Below are positions 32,653 to 42,339 of a stretch of DNA of 64,000 bases, piece by piece. The notes below the pieces were generated by a model. That model did not search any database, was not told where the DNA came from, and saw only the letters and a program-made list of their open reading frames with translations. Source of the DNA: Chelatococcus sp. (GTDB taxonomy: Bacteria; Pseudomonadota; Alphaproteobacteria; Rhizobiales; Beijerinckiaceae); contig QFQY01000015.1 in the NCBI GenBank assembly GCA_003248805.1, positions 24,068 through 88,067 on the forward strand, written 5' to 3'. Each line of letters starts with the position of its first letter. The stretch's first letter is position 1. Made by a program: the position numbers and the translations under genes.

Positions 32653-32759
32653 CGTCATTCCGGACAAGCTGCGCAGCAGCGCCGCTCCGGAATCCATCGC
32701 AGGGCGGCAGCGCTCTTCGATGGATTCCGGCGCTCCGCTTCGCTGCGGCCGGAATGACG
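32653..32759. repeat. REP-like palindrome between hydratase and dehydrogenase genes
   Basis: A 107-bp interrupted palindrome inside an operon. Outer arms are CGTCATTCCGG / CCGGAATGACG and inner arms CCGGAATCCATCG / CGATGGATTCCGG. It separates two genes that are probably co-transcribed and could set their relative expression or processing. Confidence 0.8.
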
Positions 32760-32784
32760 ACCGGTGGTGAGGGAGACCGCACAC

Positions 32785-33948
<1,164 letters not shown>

Positions 33949-33967
33949 ACTACGAGGGGTAACGGCA

Positions 33968-35599
33968 ATGGAATTCCTGCGCTCGGGTCATGTCGACAGT
34001 TTCGCGCGCGACAACCTGCCGCCGCCGGAGCAATGGCCCGTCATCGACCTGGCCAAGGCGGGGCTGTCCTATCCGGAACGGCTGAACGCCGTGACCGAGC
34101 TGGTCGACAGGCATGTCGCCTCCGGGCTCGGGGACAAGGCGGCGATCATCGGCGACCATCTGACCTGGAGCTATGCGGAGCTCGCCACCACCATCAACCG
34201 CGTCGCCAATGTGCTGACGCGTGATCTCGGCATGGTGCCGGGCCATCGCGTGCTGCTGCGCGCCGCCAACACGCCGATGATGGTCGCCGCCTATCTCGCG
34301 GTCATCAAGGCGGGCGGCGTCGTCGTCGCCACCATGCCGATGCTGCGGGCGGTCGAGCTCGTCTATCCGGTCCGCAAGGCCAGGATCGCGCTCGCGCTCG
34401 CGGACTACCGGCTGCTCGGCGAACTCGAGGCTGCGAAGGCGCAGGCGCCGGAGCTCGAGCGCATCGTCGCCTTCGGCTCCGCCGACAGCGAGCTCGAGGA
34501 GCTGATGGCCCAGCCGGGCTATGAGAACTTCGAGCCCGTCGACACGGCGAGCGACGATGTCTGCCTGATCGGCTTCACCTCCGGCACGACCGGCGAGCCG
34601 AAGGGCACGATGCATTTCCAGCGCGACCTGCTGGTGATCTGCGACGCCTATGCCGCGCAGGTGCTGCGGGCCGATCCGGACGACCGTTTCGTCGGCTCGG
34701 CGCCGCTCGCCTTCACCTTCGGCCTGGGCGGCATGGTGCTCTTCCCCTTCCGCATCGGCGCGACCTCCGTGCTGCCCGACAAGACCGGCCCCTTCGAGCT
34801 GATCGACGCCATCGAGCGCCACAAGGCCTCGGTGATCTTCACCGCGCCCACGGCCTATCGCGCGATCCTCGGCAAGCTCGACGGGCGCGACATCTCCTCG
34901 CTGCGCATCTGCGTCTCGGCCGGCGAGACGCTGCCGAAGACGGTCTTCGAGGCCTGGAAGGAGCGCACGGGCATGGAGCTGATGGACGGCATCGGCGCCA
35001 CCGAGATGCTGCACATCTTCCTCGCCGCGCCGCGCGGCAAGCTCAAGGCCGGTTCCACGGGCTTTCCCGTGCCGGGCTACGAGGCCGTCATCCTCGACGA
35101 GAACGGAGAGATCGCGCCGGACGGAACGCCGGGGCGCCTCGCCGTGCGCGGCCCCATCGGCTGCCGCTATCTCGCCGACGAGCGCCAGTTCAAATACGTG
35201 GTCAATGGCTGGAACGTTACCGGCGACACCTATATCCGCGATGGAGAGGGCTATTTCTGGTATCAGGCGCGCTCGGACGACATGATCGTCTCCTCCGGCT
35301 ACAACATCGCCGGCCCCGAGGTCGAAGCCTGCCTGCTCGGTCATCCCGACGTCGTCGAGTGCGGCGTCGTCGGCGCGCCCTGCCCCGAGCGCGGCAATAT
35401 CGTGAAGGCCTATGTCGTGCTGCGCGAGGGGCTTTCCGGCGACGAGGCGCTGGTCAAGACCTTGCAGGACCACGTCAAGGCGGGTATCGCGCCCTACAAA
35501 TACCCGAGAGCGATCGAGTTCGTCGCGGCGCTGCCCAAGACCGCCAGCGGCAAGCTGCAACGCTTCACCCTGCGCGAGATCGCGCGCGCCCAGGGCTGA
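33968..35599 (+). CDS. Benzoate-CoA ligase family protein, probable 2-aminobenzoate-CoA ligase
   Basis: A 543-residue adenylate-forming ligase that would activate an aromatic acid to its CoA thioester. Motifs: FTSGTTGEPKGTMHF (phosphate loop), APLAFTFGLGGMVLFPF, SAGETLPKTVFEAW, DGIGATEMLHIFL, then the hinge and C-terminal domain GDTYIRDGEGYFWYQARSDD, SSGYNIAGPEVEA and the catalytic lysine region PKTASGKLQRF. The pattern ATEMLHIF with a benzoate-ligase-like pocket is shared by benzoate- and 2-aminobenzoate-CoA ligases. Together with the fused flavoprotein this makes anthranilate the favoured substrate. The gene begins 19 bp after the dehydrogenase, with GAGGGG ahead of the ATG. Confidence 0.9.
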   Translation: MEFLRSGHVDSFARDNLPPPEQWPVIDLAKAGLSYPERLNAVTELVDRHVASGLGDKAAIIGDHLTWSYAELATTINRVANVLTRDLGMVPGHRVLLRAANTPMMVAAYLAVIKAGGVVVATMPMLRAVELVYPVRKARIALALADYRLLGELEAAKAQAPELERIVAFGSADSELEELMAQPGYENFEPVDTASDDVCLIGFTSGTTGEPKGTMHFQRDLLVICDAYAAQVLRADPDDRFVGSAPLAFTFGLGGMVLFPFRIGATSVLPDKTGPFELIDAIERHKASVIFTAPTAYRAILGKLDGRDISSLRICVSAGETLPKTVFEAWKERTGMELMDGIGATEMLHIFLAAPRGKLKAGSTGFPVPGYEAVILDENGEIAPDGTPGRLAVRGPIGCRYLADERQFKYVVNGWNVTGDTYIRDGEGYFWYQARSDDMIVSSGYNIAGPEVEACLLGHPDVVECGVVGAPCPERGNIVKAYVVLREGLSGDEALVKTLQDHVKAGIAPYKYPRAIEFVAALPKTASGKLQRFTLREIARAQG

Positions 35600-35659
35600 A
35601 CGGCCTTGGAACGCGGATCTTTTCCCAGACGAGCCGGAACGGCCGAACGAGGCGACGCC

Positions 35660-36067
35660 ATGTCCAACACCACCCCGACGCGCGCGATCCTTCCCGAGGG
35701 CTGGCCCGTGCCGCGCGGCTACGCCAACGGCATGGTCGCGGAGGGCCGGGTGCTCGTCACCGGCGGGCTCGTCGGCTGGGATGCCGAGGGCGTCTTCGCC
35801 AAGGGCTTCCTGCCGCAGCTCCGGCAGACCTTCCTCAACATCAAGGCCGTCGTCGAGGCCGGGGGCGGGCGGATCGAGGACATCGTGCGGCTGACATGGT
35901 ACGTCACCGACATCGAGGCCTATCGCGGCTGTCTCAAGGAGCTCGGGCCGGTCTATCGCGAGGTGCTGGGCCGGCATTTCCCGGCGATGGCGGTGGTCGC
36001 TGTGACCGCGCTGGTCGAGCCCGAGGCGATGGTCGAGATCGAGGCGACGGCGGTGATCTCGGCCTGA
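35660..36067 (+). CDS. RidA family protein (enamine/imine deaminase-like)
   Basis: A 135-residue YjgF/YER057c/UK114 (RidA) family protein. The start at 35660 (MSNTTPTRAILPEGWPV) is preceded by GAGGCG. Conserved segments are PRGYANGMVAEGRVLVTGGLVGWDAEGVF, LPQLRQTFLNIKAVVEAGG, RIEDIVRLTWYVTDIEAY and FPAMAVVAVTALVEPEAMVEIEATAVI, matching the RidA fold and its trimer interface. RidA enzymes hydrolyse reactive enamines or imines to ketone and ammonia. It is the last gene of the aryl-CoA operon, 60 bp after the ligase. The ring-reduced product of 2-aminobenzoyl-CoA monooxygenase/reductase is an enamine, so this gene is a good candidate for the deamination step. The typical RidA arginine position should be confirmed by alignment. 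Confidence 0.9.
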   Translation: MSNTTPTRAILPEGWPVPRGYANGMVAEGRVLVTGGLVGWDAEGVFAKGFLPQLRQTFLNIKAVVEAGGGRIEDIVRLTWYVTDIEAYRGCLKELGPVYREVLGRHFPAMAVVAVTALVEPEAMVEIEATAVISA

Positions 36068-36226
36068 GAAAACAATTTCGTTTCCGATTGTTTCCAGGAT
36101 TACGGCCCGAAACGCGGGGTTACAAAATCCCCCGACGCGGCAGCGCCCGCTTAGCGTTTTGGCATGTTCGGTTGCCCAGGCTGTGCCGGCCGCCATCCGG
36201 CGGTTCAGCAGCGATGGAGACCGGAT

Positions 36227-36865
36227 ATGTCCAGTATCGGTAGCGTCGGCGGCGGCTTCCGCCCGCCTCCGCCCAAGCCCCCCAGCTTCAACAAGCTCGA
36301 CGGCGACAGCAGTGGCGCGCTCAGCCTCGAGGAGTTCCAGGCGGGCGCGCCGAAAGGGGCCGACAGCGCCAAGACCGAGAAACTGTTCAAGACCATCGAC
36401 GCCGACAGCGACGGCTCGGTCAGCAAGGAGGAGTCGGACGCCTTCCAGGCCAAGGCCGAGAAGGCCCGGGACGCGCTCCAGTCCTTCCTCTTCGGCCTGC
36501 AGGCCGGCGGCACCGAGCAGACGAGCGAGACGCAATCCTCCTCGGAGGACGACATCTTCGCGCAGCTCGATACGGATTCGAGCGGGGACATCGGCAAGAG
36601 CGAGTTCCTCGACGCCTTCTCGCAGGGCACGGACACGTCGAGCGACATGCTGGGCAAGCTCTTCGACGCCATCGACAGCGATTCCGACGGCGCGATCAGC
36701 AAGGACGAGCAGAGCGCGTTCCAGCAGGCGATGAAGGATCGCGGCCCGCCGCCTCCGCCGCCGTCGTCCGGCGCGGCCTTCGGTGCGTCGCAGGCCTATG
36801 GCAGCACCTCCCAGCTCGGCAGCGCTTCCTGGATGGATTCCAGCCGCTATTCGCAGGCGGCCTGA
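36227..36865 (+). CDS. EF-hand calcium-binding protein
   Basis: A 212-residue protein with four EF-hand loops: DGDSSGALSLEEF (near residue 24), DADSDGSVSKEE (near 60), DTDSSGDIGKSEF (near 115) and DSDSDGAISKDE (near 151). All four have the D-x-D-x-D/S-G spacing needed to bind calcium. The start at 36227 (MSSIGSVGGGFRPPPPKPPS) follows GGAG at 8 nt; the upstream open frame lacks family features. The N-terminus is Gly/Pro-rich, with no obvious signal peptide, and the tail is Ser/Gln/Tyr-rich. Similar proteins occur in Hyphomicrobiales and plant-associated bacteria. The function may be calcium buffering or signalling; secretion by a non-Sec route is possible but unproven. Confidence 0.85.
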   Translation: MSSIGSVGGGFRPPPPKPPSFNKLDGDSSGALSLEEFQAGAPKGADSAKTEKLFKTIDADSDGSVSKEESDAFQAKAEKARDALQSFLFGLQAGGTEQTSETQSSSEDDIFAQLDTDSSGDIGKSEFLDAFSQGTDTSSDMLGKLFDAIDSDSDGAISKDEQSAFQQAMKDRGPPPPPPSSGAAFGASQAYGSTSQLGSASWMDSSRYSQAA

Positions 36866-36916
36866 GAGGGCCTGCAGATCGGGAGAGCCGGCGGACAGAA
36901 GGCGCCGCCGGCCTTT

Positions 36917-37181
36917 AGAGCGCCTAACACAACCCGGAGGGGTCTGGATGGGCTTTGGAGGAGCCGAATGCCAGGAGGAGCGCGCAGCCGATATCCTTCG
37001 ATATCGGCCAGTCGCTCAGACGCCGCAGGCGGCCCTCCAAAGCCCACCTCCGGCGCCGGGAATTCGTCCGCCCGCGGCGTCGCCCCGCTTGCCGATACCA
37101 GCGGTATCGGCCGCGCGACGCTCCTGGCGGAACGAACGAATTGCCGACGTCCAGAGCCCTCCGGGTTGTGTTAGGCGCTCT
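36917..37181. mobile_element. MITE-like or structured element with 25-bp terminal inverted repeats
   Basis: This 265-bp stretch fills the gap between the EF-hand gene and the end of dnaE2. Its ends are perfect 25-bp inverted repeats (AGAGCGCCTAACACAACC..., 36917-36941 and 37157-37181), extended by six more pairs after one mismatch. Inside are a 13-bp perfect pairing TGGGCTTTGGAGG / CCTCCAAAGCCCA (36949-36961 with 37034-37046) and two 9-bp hairpins, GCCGATATC-CTTC-GATATCGGC (36987-37008) and GCCGATACC-AGC-GGTATCGGC (37091-37111). No transposase or convincing gene is present. The outermost base of the right end overlaps the dnaE2 stop codon. It is either a miniature transposon or a folded RNA. 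Confidence 0.7.
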
Positions 37182-40100
37182 TAGTGAAAATCCCGCGATT
37201 TCGGCATGATGCGCACATTGCGCGGATGGCGCCCCCGCGGATGCTGCGGGTGCTTGAACTCGTCGGCCCGCGTCAGCTCGATCTCGGCGCGATGCGTATC
37301 GGACAGGGACAGCAGATCGGCCGTCCGATCGAGAACGCGCGTCGCCATCAGGTGGACGACGCCTTCGGGGCTCTTCTGCATCCGTCCCTCGACCAGCATC
37401 AGCCGCGCGCCCATGATCTCGCGGCGGAAGCGCTCGAACAGCCGCGCCCAGATCACGATGTTGAGGATGCCGGTCTCGTCCTCCAGCGTGACGAAAACGG
37501 CGTTGCCGTTGCCAGGGCGCTGGCGCACCAGCACGACACCGGCGGCCCGCACAAAGGCGCCGTCCGGCCGCCCGACCGCCTCCGCAGAGCTCAGGATGCC
37601 CTCATGCCGGAAGCGCCGGCGCAGCAGCTGCATGGGGTGGCCCTTCAGCGAGAGCCTGACGGTCTGGTAGTCGGCGACGATGTGCTCGGCCAGCGGCATG
37701 GCCGGCAAGGCGGCGGCCGGCTCGGCCCCCAGCTCGCGCGCGGCCGCCGCCTCGAACAGCGGCAAGGCCTCGTCGGACGGCAGGCGGCGCACGGCCCAGA
37801 GCGCCTCGCGACGGTCCAGGCCGAGGGAGCGGAAGGCATCCGCATCCGCCAGCAGCCGCATGGCGCGGGATGGCAGGCCGGCGCGGCGCATCAGCTCCTC
37901 GACATCGCGATAGCCGTCTCCCCGAGCTTCGGCGATGCGCTTGCCCCACTCCTCCTGGAAGCCGTCGATCTGGCGGAAGCCGAGACGCAGGGCGAAGGAG
38001 CGCCGTTCGGGCCTTTGCTCATCGGGGGCTGGCTCAACAGGCGAGCCCTCATCCTGAGGAAGCCCGAAGGGCTGTCTCGAAGGATGCTCCAGATGGTTCC
38101 GGAGCCCACTGGACCATCCTTCGAGACGCCGCTGGCGCGGCTCCTCAGGATGAGGGCTATGTCTCCGACCATTCCCGGCAACTGCAGTGAAATGCGGGGC
38201 GGCAGTCGCGACAGGGCAAGCCCCCTCCCCTTCAGAATTCGAGTCGGAAACCCGCTCCAAGCCATTGTCCCAGAAACTGAAATTTACATCGACCACGCGC
38301 GGCTCGACGCCGCCGTTCTCCTGCGCCTCCCGGACGATCTGGGCCGGGGCATAGAAGCCCATGGGCTGGGAATTCAGCAGCGCGCAGGCGAAGGCGGCCG
38401 GATGACGGCATTTGAGCCAGGAGGAAATGTAGACCAGCTTGGCGAAGGACGCCGCGTGGCTCTCGGGAAAGCCGTAGCTGCCGAACCCCTTGATCTGATC
38501 GAAGCAGCGCTGGGCGAAGTCGCGCGCATAGCCGCGCGCCACCATGCGCTCGACCATCATCTCCTCGAACCGGCCGATGGTGCCGACATTGCGGAAGGTC
38601 GCCATCGCCTTGCGCAGGCCGTTGGCTTCAGGCTCGGTGAACTTGGCCGCCACCATGGCGAGACGCATCGCCTGCTCCTGGAAGAGCGGTACGCCGAGCG
38701 TTTTGTTGAGGACTTCGTAGAGTTCGGTCTCGGCTCCATGCTCGGGCGAGGGAGCGGGATAGGATACCTCCTCCAGCTTCGCCCTTCTGCGCAGATAGGG
38801 ATGCACCATGTTGCCCTGGATCGGGCCGGGCCGGACGATCGCGACCTGGATGACGAGGTCGTAGAGCTCCCGGGGCTTGAGGCGCGGCAGCATGTTCATC
38901 TGCGCCCGGCTCTCGACCTGGAAGACGCCGAGGGACTTGCCCTCGCAGAGCATGTCGTAGGTCTTCCTGTCGCCGGGCTCGATGTCGGCGAGGCCGAGGT
39001 CGAGGCCCTGATGCTCGCGCAGGAGGTCGAACGCCTTGCGGATGCAGGTCAGCATGCCGAGCGCCAGCACGTCGACCTTCATCAGGCGCAGCGCGTCGAT
39101 ATCGTCCTTGTCCCATTCGATGAAGGTGCGCTCCGCCATCGCGGCATTGCCGATCGGGACCGTCTCGTCGAGCCGGCCGCGCGCCAGCACGAAGCCGCCG
39201 ACATGCTGCGAGAGGTGGCGCGGGAAGCCGAGCAGGCGGATGGCGAAGTCGACGGCGCGGCGGATCGTGGGGTTCTTCGGATCGAGCCCGGCCTGCCGGA
39301 CCCGGTTGTCGCCGATCTCGGTGCCCCAGCTTCCCCATTGCGTGCCGGCGAGACGGGCGGTCACGTCCTCGGTCAGCCCGAGCGCCTTGCCGACGTCGCG
39401 GATGGCGCTGCGCGGCCGGTAGCGGATCACGGTCGCGGCGATGCCGGCGCGGTGGCGGCCGTATTTCTCATAGATCCACTGGATCACCTCCTCGCGCCGC
39501 TCATGCTCGAAATCGACATCGATATCCGGGGGCTCCTTGCGCTCGGTCGAGAGAAAGCGCTCGAAGAGGACATCGCTCTCGGCCGGATCGACGGCCGTGA
39601 TGCCGAGCACGTAGCAGACGGCGGAGTTGGCGGCCGAGCCGCGGCCCTGGCAGAGGATGCCTTCCTTCTGGGCGAATTCGACGATCTGGCGGATGGTGAG
39701 GAAGTAGCGCGCGTATCTGAGCTGCCGGATCAGGTCGAGTTCCTTGCGCAGCAGGGCCATGACCTTGGCCGGAACGCCGTCGGGATAGCGGATCTCGCCG
39801 CAGCGGCGCACCAGCTCTTCCAGCCAGTCCTGGTCGCCCCAGCCGGGCGGAACGGGCTCGTCCGGATACTCGTATTCCAATTGCCCGAGATCGAACTCGA
39901 CGCGCGAGAGCAGATGCTGCGTTTCGGCAATCGCCTCGGGCGCGTCGCGGAAAAGGCGCGCCATCTCGGCGGGCAATTTGAGGTGGCGCTCGGCATTGGC
40001 CTCGAGCAGGCGCCCGGCCCGCTCGATCCTGACACCCTCGCGGATGCAGCTCAGCACGTCCTGCAGGTCGCGCTGTCCGGGAGAATCGTAGAGGGCGTCG

Positions 40101-40792
40101 TTCGTCGCGAGCAGCGGGGTGCGCGTGGCGGAGGCGATCGCCTTCAGCCGGGCGAGGCGGCGGCGGTCGTCGCCGCGCCGGGGCATGGTGGCGCCGAGCC
40201 AGATCGCACCGGGTGCGGCCTCGTCGAGCCGGGCGAGCAAGGCTGGAACCGCGTCGAGATTGCGCTCCGGCATCAGGATCAGCAGCAGGTCGCGCGCATC
40301 GTTCAGCAGATCGTCGAGAAGGAGGTGGCATTCGCCCTTTCTCACGCCCACCTTCCGGTTGCCATGGCTCAGCAGCCGGCAGAGCCGGCCCCAGCCTTCG
40401 CGATTGGCCGGATAGACGACGATGTCGGGCGTGCCGTCGGCGAAGACGAGGCGGCTGCCCACCACCAGCCTGAAGCGCTCGGCCATCGCCTTGAGCCGGT
40501 CGGTCGTGAAAGGCAGGTCGGCGAAGGCGGGGTTCTCGACCCAGACATATTCGCCGGGGCTCCCGCCTTCCCTGACCTTCTCGGGCGAGGGCAGGCCATC
40601 CTCGCGCAGTTCCCGCAGCGCCGCCCAGGCCCGCACCACGCCGGCGACCGTGTTGCGGTCAGCGAGCCCCAGCCCGGTCTGGCCGAGCAGCAGCGCGGTC
40701 ATCACCATGTCGGGCCCCGGCGAGGCGCCGCGCAGGAAGGAAAAATTCGTCGCGGCAACGAGTTCGGCGAAGGCGTTCGCAGATCGAGTCAT
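37181..40792 (-). CDS. dnaE2: Error-prone DNA polymerase DnaE2 (ImuC) with in-frame palindrome insertion
   Basis: C-family polymerase that performs SOS mutagenic translesion synthesis with ImuA and ImuB. At 1203 residues it is longer than the usual 1030-1100. The PHP domain (AFAELVAATNFSFLRGASPG), the catalytic region (GRGSAANSAVCYVLGITAVDP, ERKEPPDIDVDFEHERREEV), the palm-finger motifs (SQHVGGFVLARGRLDETVPI) and the C-terminus ending HPRNVRIMPKSRDFH are intact. Between VVDVNFSFWDNGLE and SFALRLGFRQIDGF lies an extra segment of about 70 residues containing translation of a 115-bp REP-like palindrome (38044-38158, residues about 878-916). The frame is open throughout, so the enzyme may tolerate the insertion. 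Its ATG overlaps the imuB stop (ATGA). Confidence 0.95.
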   Translation of the reverse strand: MTRSANAFAELVAATNFSFLRGASPGPDMVMTALLLGQTGLGLADRNTVAGVVRAWAALRELREDGLPSPEKVREGGSPGEYVWVENPAFADLPFTTDRLKAMAERFRLVVGSRLVFADGTPDIVVYPANREGWGRLCRLLSHGNRKVGVRKGECHLLLDDLLNDARDLLLILMPERNLDAVPALLARLDEAAPGAIWLGATMPRRGDDRRRLARLKAIASATRTPLLATNDALYDSPGQRDLQDVLSCIREGVRIERAGRLLEANAERHLKLPAEMARLFRDAPEAIAETQHLLSRVEFDLGQLEYEYPDEPVPPGWGDQDWLEELVRRCGEIRYPDGVPAKVMALLRKELDLIRQLRYARYFLTIRQIVEFAQKEGILCQGRGSAANSAVCYVLGITAVDPAESDVLFERFLSTERKEPPDIDVDFEHERREEVIQWIYEKYGRHRAGIAATVIRYRPRSAIRDVGKALGLTEDVTARLAGTQWGSWGTEIGDNRVRQAGLDPKNPTIRRAVDFAIRLLGFPRHLSQHVGGFVLARGRLDETVPIGNAAMAERTFIEWDKDDIDALRLMKVDVLALGMLTCIRKAFDLLREHQGLDLGLADIEPGDRKTYDMLCEGKSLGVFQVESRAQMNMLPRLKPRELYDLVIQVAIVRPGPIQGNMVHPYLRRRAKLEEVSYPAPSPEHGAETELYEVLNKTLGVPLFQEQAMRLAMVAAKFTEPEANGLRKAMATFRNVGTIGRFEEMMVERMVARGYARDFAQRCFDQIKGFGSYGFPESHAASFAKLVYISSWLKCRHPAAFACALLNSQPMGFYAPAQIVREAQENGGVEPRVVDVNFSFWDNGLERVSDSNSEGEGACPVATAAPHFTAVAGNGRRHSPHPEEPRQRRLEGWSSGLRNHLEHPSRQPFGLPQDEGSPVEPAPDEQRPERRSFALRLGFRQIDGFQEEWGKRIAEARGDGYRDVEELMRRAGLPSRAMRLLADADAFRSLGLDRREALWAVRRLPSDEALPLFEAAAARELGAEPAAALPAMPLAEHIVADYQTVRLSLKGHPMQLLRRRFRHEGILSSAEAVGRPDGAFVRAAGVVLVRQRPGNGNAVFVTLEDETGILNIVIWARLFERFRREIMGARLMLVEGRMQKSPEGVVHLMATRVLDRTADLLSLSDTHRAEIELTRADEFKHPQHPRGRHPRNVRIMPKSRDFH
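38044..38158. repeat. REP-like palindrome inside dnaE2
   Basis: Outer arms AGCCCTCATCCTGAGGA / TCCTCAGGATGAGGGCT are perfect 17-bp inverted repeats; inner arms GTCTCGAAGGATG / CATCCTTCGAGAC are also inverted. Such elements are normally intergenic in Rhizobiales. Here it is read through in frame as protein (HPEEPRQRRLEGWSS ... SRQPFGLPQDEG). Confidence 0.9.
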
Positions 40793-42339
40793 GCGAAGAG
40801 CCCGTGCAGGAACCAGCGCGGCGGAGCGCTCTCGGCCTCGTAGAACCCGACCCGGAACAGCCAGAAGCGACGGCCTTGCGCATCCTCGACGCGGTAATAG
40901 TCGCGCATCGGCTCGGACGATCCGTCACGCCACCATTCGGGCGCGATCCGCTCCGGCCCCTCGGCACGGGCGACGTCATGGATGAGGCGGCGCCAGCGGA
41001 AACGGATCGGCGGCCCGTCCGGCACCTCGGCGATGGCCTCCACGGGCTGCGGCGGCTCGAAGAGCTGGAGCGGGCGGGCCGGCGGCTCGTCCGGCTCCGG
41101 CGCGCTCCAGGCCGGGACCGGAGCGGGCGCGGCGGCAGAAACCGCCCGTGCCGCCCGCACGGGGTGATGGGTGTCCTGCTCGACGAAACGCAGCACCCTG
41201 TCGCGGCCGAAGCGGGCGACGAGGCGATCCACCAGCCCGGCGATCTCGTCCTCCTCGACGCCGCGGCGGTCGAGCCCATGCTGTGCCGGGTTCAACGCCT
41301 CGCAGCGCGGCACGGAGAGCCTGACCGCGTCGAAGCCGAAGCCGGGGTCGAGCGGATCGGCTACTGTGTCGATGCGCTCGCGGTAGAGGCGCAGGATCGC
41401 GGCGGGGTCGCGCGAGGGGCGCCCGGTCTCGACCGCGAGCCGCCGCACCGCACCGTCGCTGCGGAAGAAGGCGAATTCGAAGGCCCGTCCTCCCTCCCCG
41501 CGCAGCTCGAGCGCGCGGCCGGCTTCCACGACCAGCCGCTTCACGACCTCTTCCAGAGTCGCCATGTCGAGGAGCGGCTCGGCGAAATGACGCTCGACCA
41601 CGCAATCCGGCGGAGGGCGCAGCGGGGTGATGCGCCGGTCCTCACGGCCGAGGATGCGGGCAAGCCGCGTCGCGATCGCCTCCCCGAACCGGGCGGAGAG
41701 GACCACCGAAGGCCTGTCCGCGAGATCGGCCAGCGTCTTGAGGCCGGCCCGCGACAGGGCGACAACCGTCTCGGCCGGGATGCCGAGCGCCGCGACCGGC
41801 AGGGGCCGCAAGGCCTCCTCCTCGCCGCCGGGAGGGATCAGACCGCCGCCCCGGCGGAACCGCGCGGCGGCATGCGCCGCCTCCGGCGTGCCGGCGAGCG
41901 CCTGGCGCAGATGCAGGCCGAGGCGCTCCATGCATCGGCGCACGCCGGCGCCCAGCCCGCGCTCGCCGTCGAAGAGATGGGCGCAGCCGGTGATGTCGAG
42001 CACCAGCCCATCCTCGCCGTCGAGGGCGACGAGCGGCGTGAAGCGGTCGCAGAGATCGGCCAGCGCAACGAGGAAGCGCCGGTCCTCGTCCGGTTCCGCC
42101 TCCAGGGCGACGAGATCGGGAAGGCGGGCGCGCGCATCCGCCAGCGTCAGGCCACGGGTGACGCCGAGGTCGACGGCCCTCCTGTCGCAGTCGACGATGC
42201 GCAGCGCGTTGCGCTCGGTCGCGACCAGGACATGCGCGGGCCCCTTATCCTGCCCGCCTGAGGCCTGTATCCGCCCGAGCCGCCTCAGCCTGTCCGTCGC
42301 CAGGAACGGAAACCACAGGGCGAGATAGCGACGCGGCAT
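40789..42339 (-). CDS. imuB: ImuB, catalytically inactive-type Y-family polymerase homologue
   Basis: Y-family-like protein of the mutasome; in characterised systems it bridges the sliding clamp, ImuA and DnaE2 and is thought not to polymerise. The start at 42339 (MPRRYLALWFPFLATDRLRR) matches the conserved N-terminus; the frame is open for 52 more codons upstream within imuA. The Y-family fold is recognisable from RYLALWFPFLATDRL, VLDITGCAHLFDGERGL and LADLADRPSVVLSARFGEAIATRLARILG, with a C-terminal region rich in Pro/Ala and ending in FRVGFYEAESAPPRWFLHGLF. The normal acidic metal ligands at the first strand are absent, consistent with non-catalytic ImuB. It overlaps imuA by about 95 bp and dnaE2 by 4 bp. 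Confidence 0.93.
   Translation of the reverse strand: MPRRYLALWFPFLATDRLRRLGRIQASGGQDKGPAHVLVATERNALRIVDCDRRAVDLGVTRGLTLADARARLPDLVALEAEPDEDRRFLVALADLCDRFTPLVALDGEDGLVLDITGCAHLFDGERGLGAGVRRCMERLGLHLRQALAGTPEAAHAAARFRRGGGLIPPGGEEEALRPLPVAALGIPAETVVALSRAGLKTLADLADRPSVVLSARFGEAIATRLARILGREDRRITPLRPPPDCVVERHFAEPLLDMATLEEVVKRLVVEAGRALELRGEGGRAFEFAFFRSDGAVRRLAVETGRPSRDPAAILRLYRERIDTVADPLDPGFGFDAVRLSVPRCEALNPAQHGLDRRGVEEDEIAGLVDRLVARFGRDRVLRFVEQDTHHPVRAARAVSAAAPAPVPAWSAPEPDEPPARPLQLFEPPQPVEAIAEVPDGPPIRFRWRRLIHDVARAEGPERIAPEWWRDGSSEPMRDYYRVEDAQGRRFWLFRVGFYEAESAPPRWFLHGLFA

Noticed and set aside
36955..37209. Small open frames within the inverted-repeat element before dnaE2
   Set aside because: They run across both inverted-repeat ends, are Arg-rich and have no ribosome site. 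The palindromic structure explains the sequence better.
37184..40843. A 1219-codon open frame on the plus strand opposite dnaE2, and a 1109-codon one at 30484-33813
   Set aside because: Both mirror genes with conserved motifs on the other strand and encode low-complexity, charged sequence. They are shadows of third-position GC bias.
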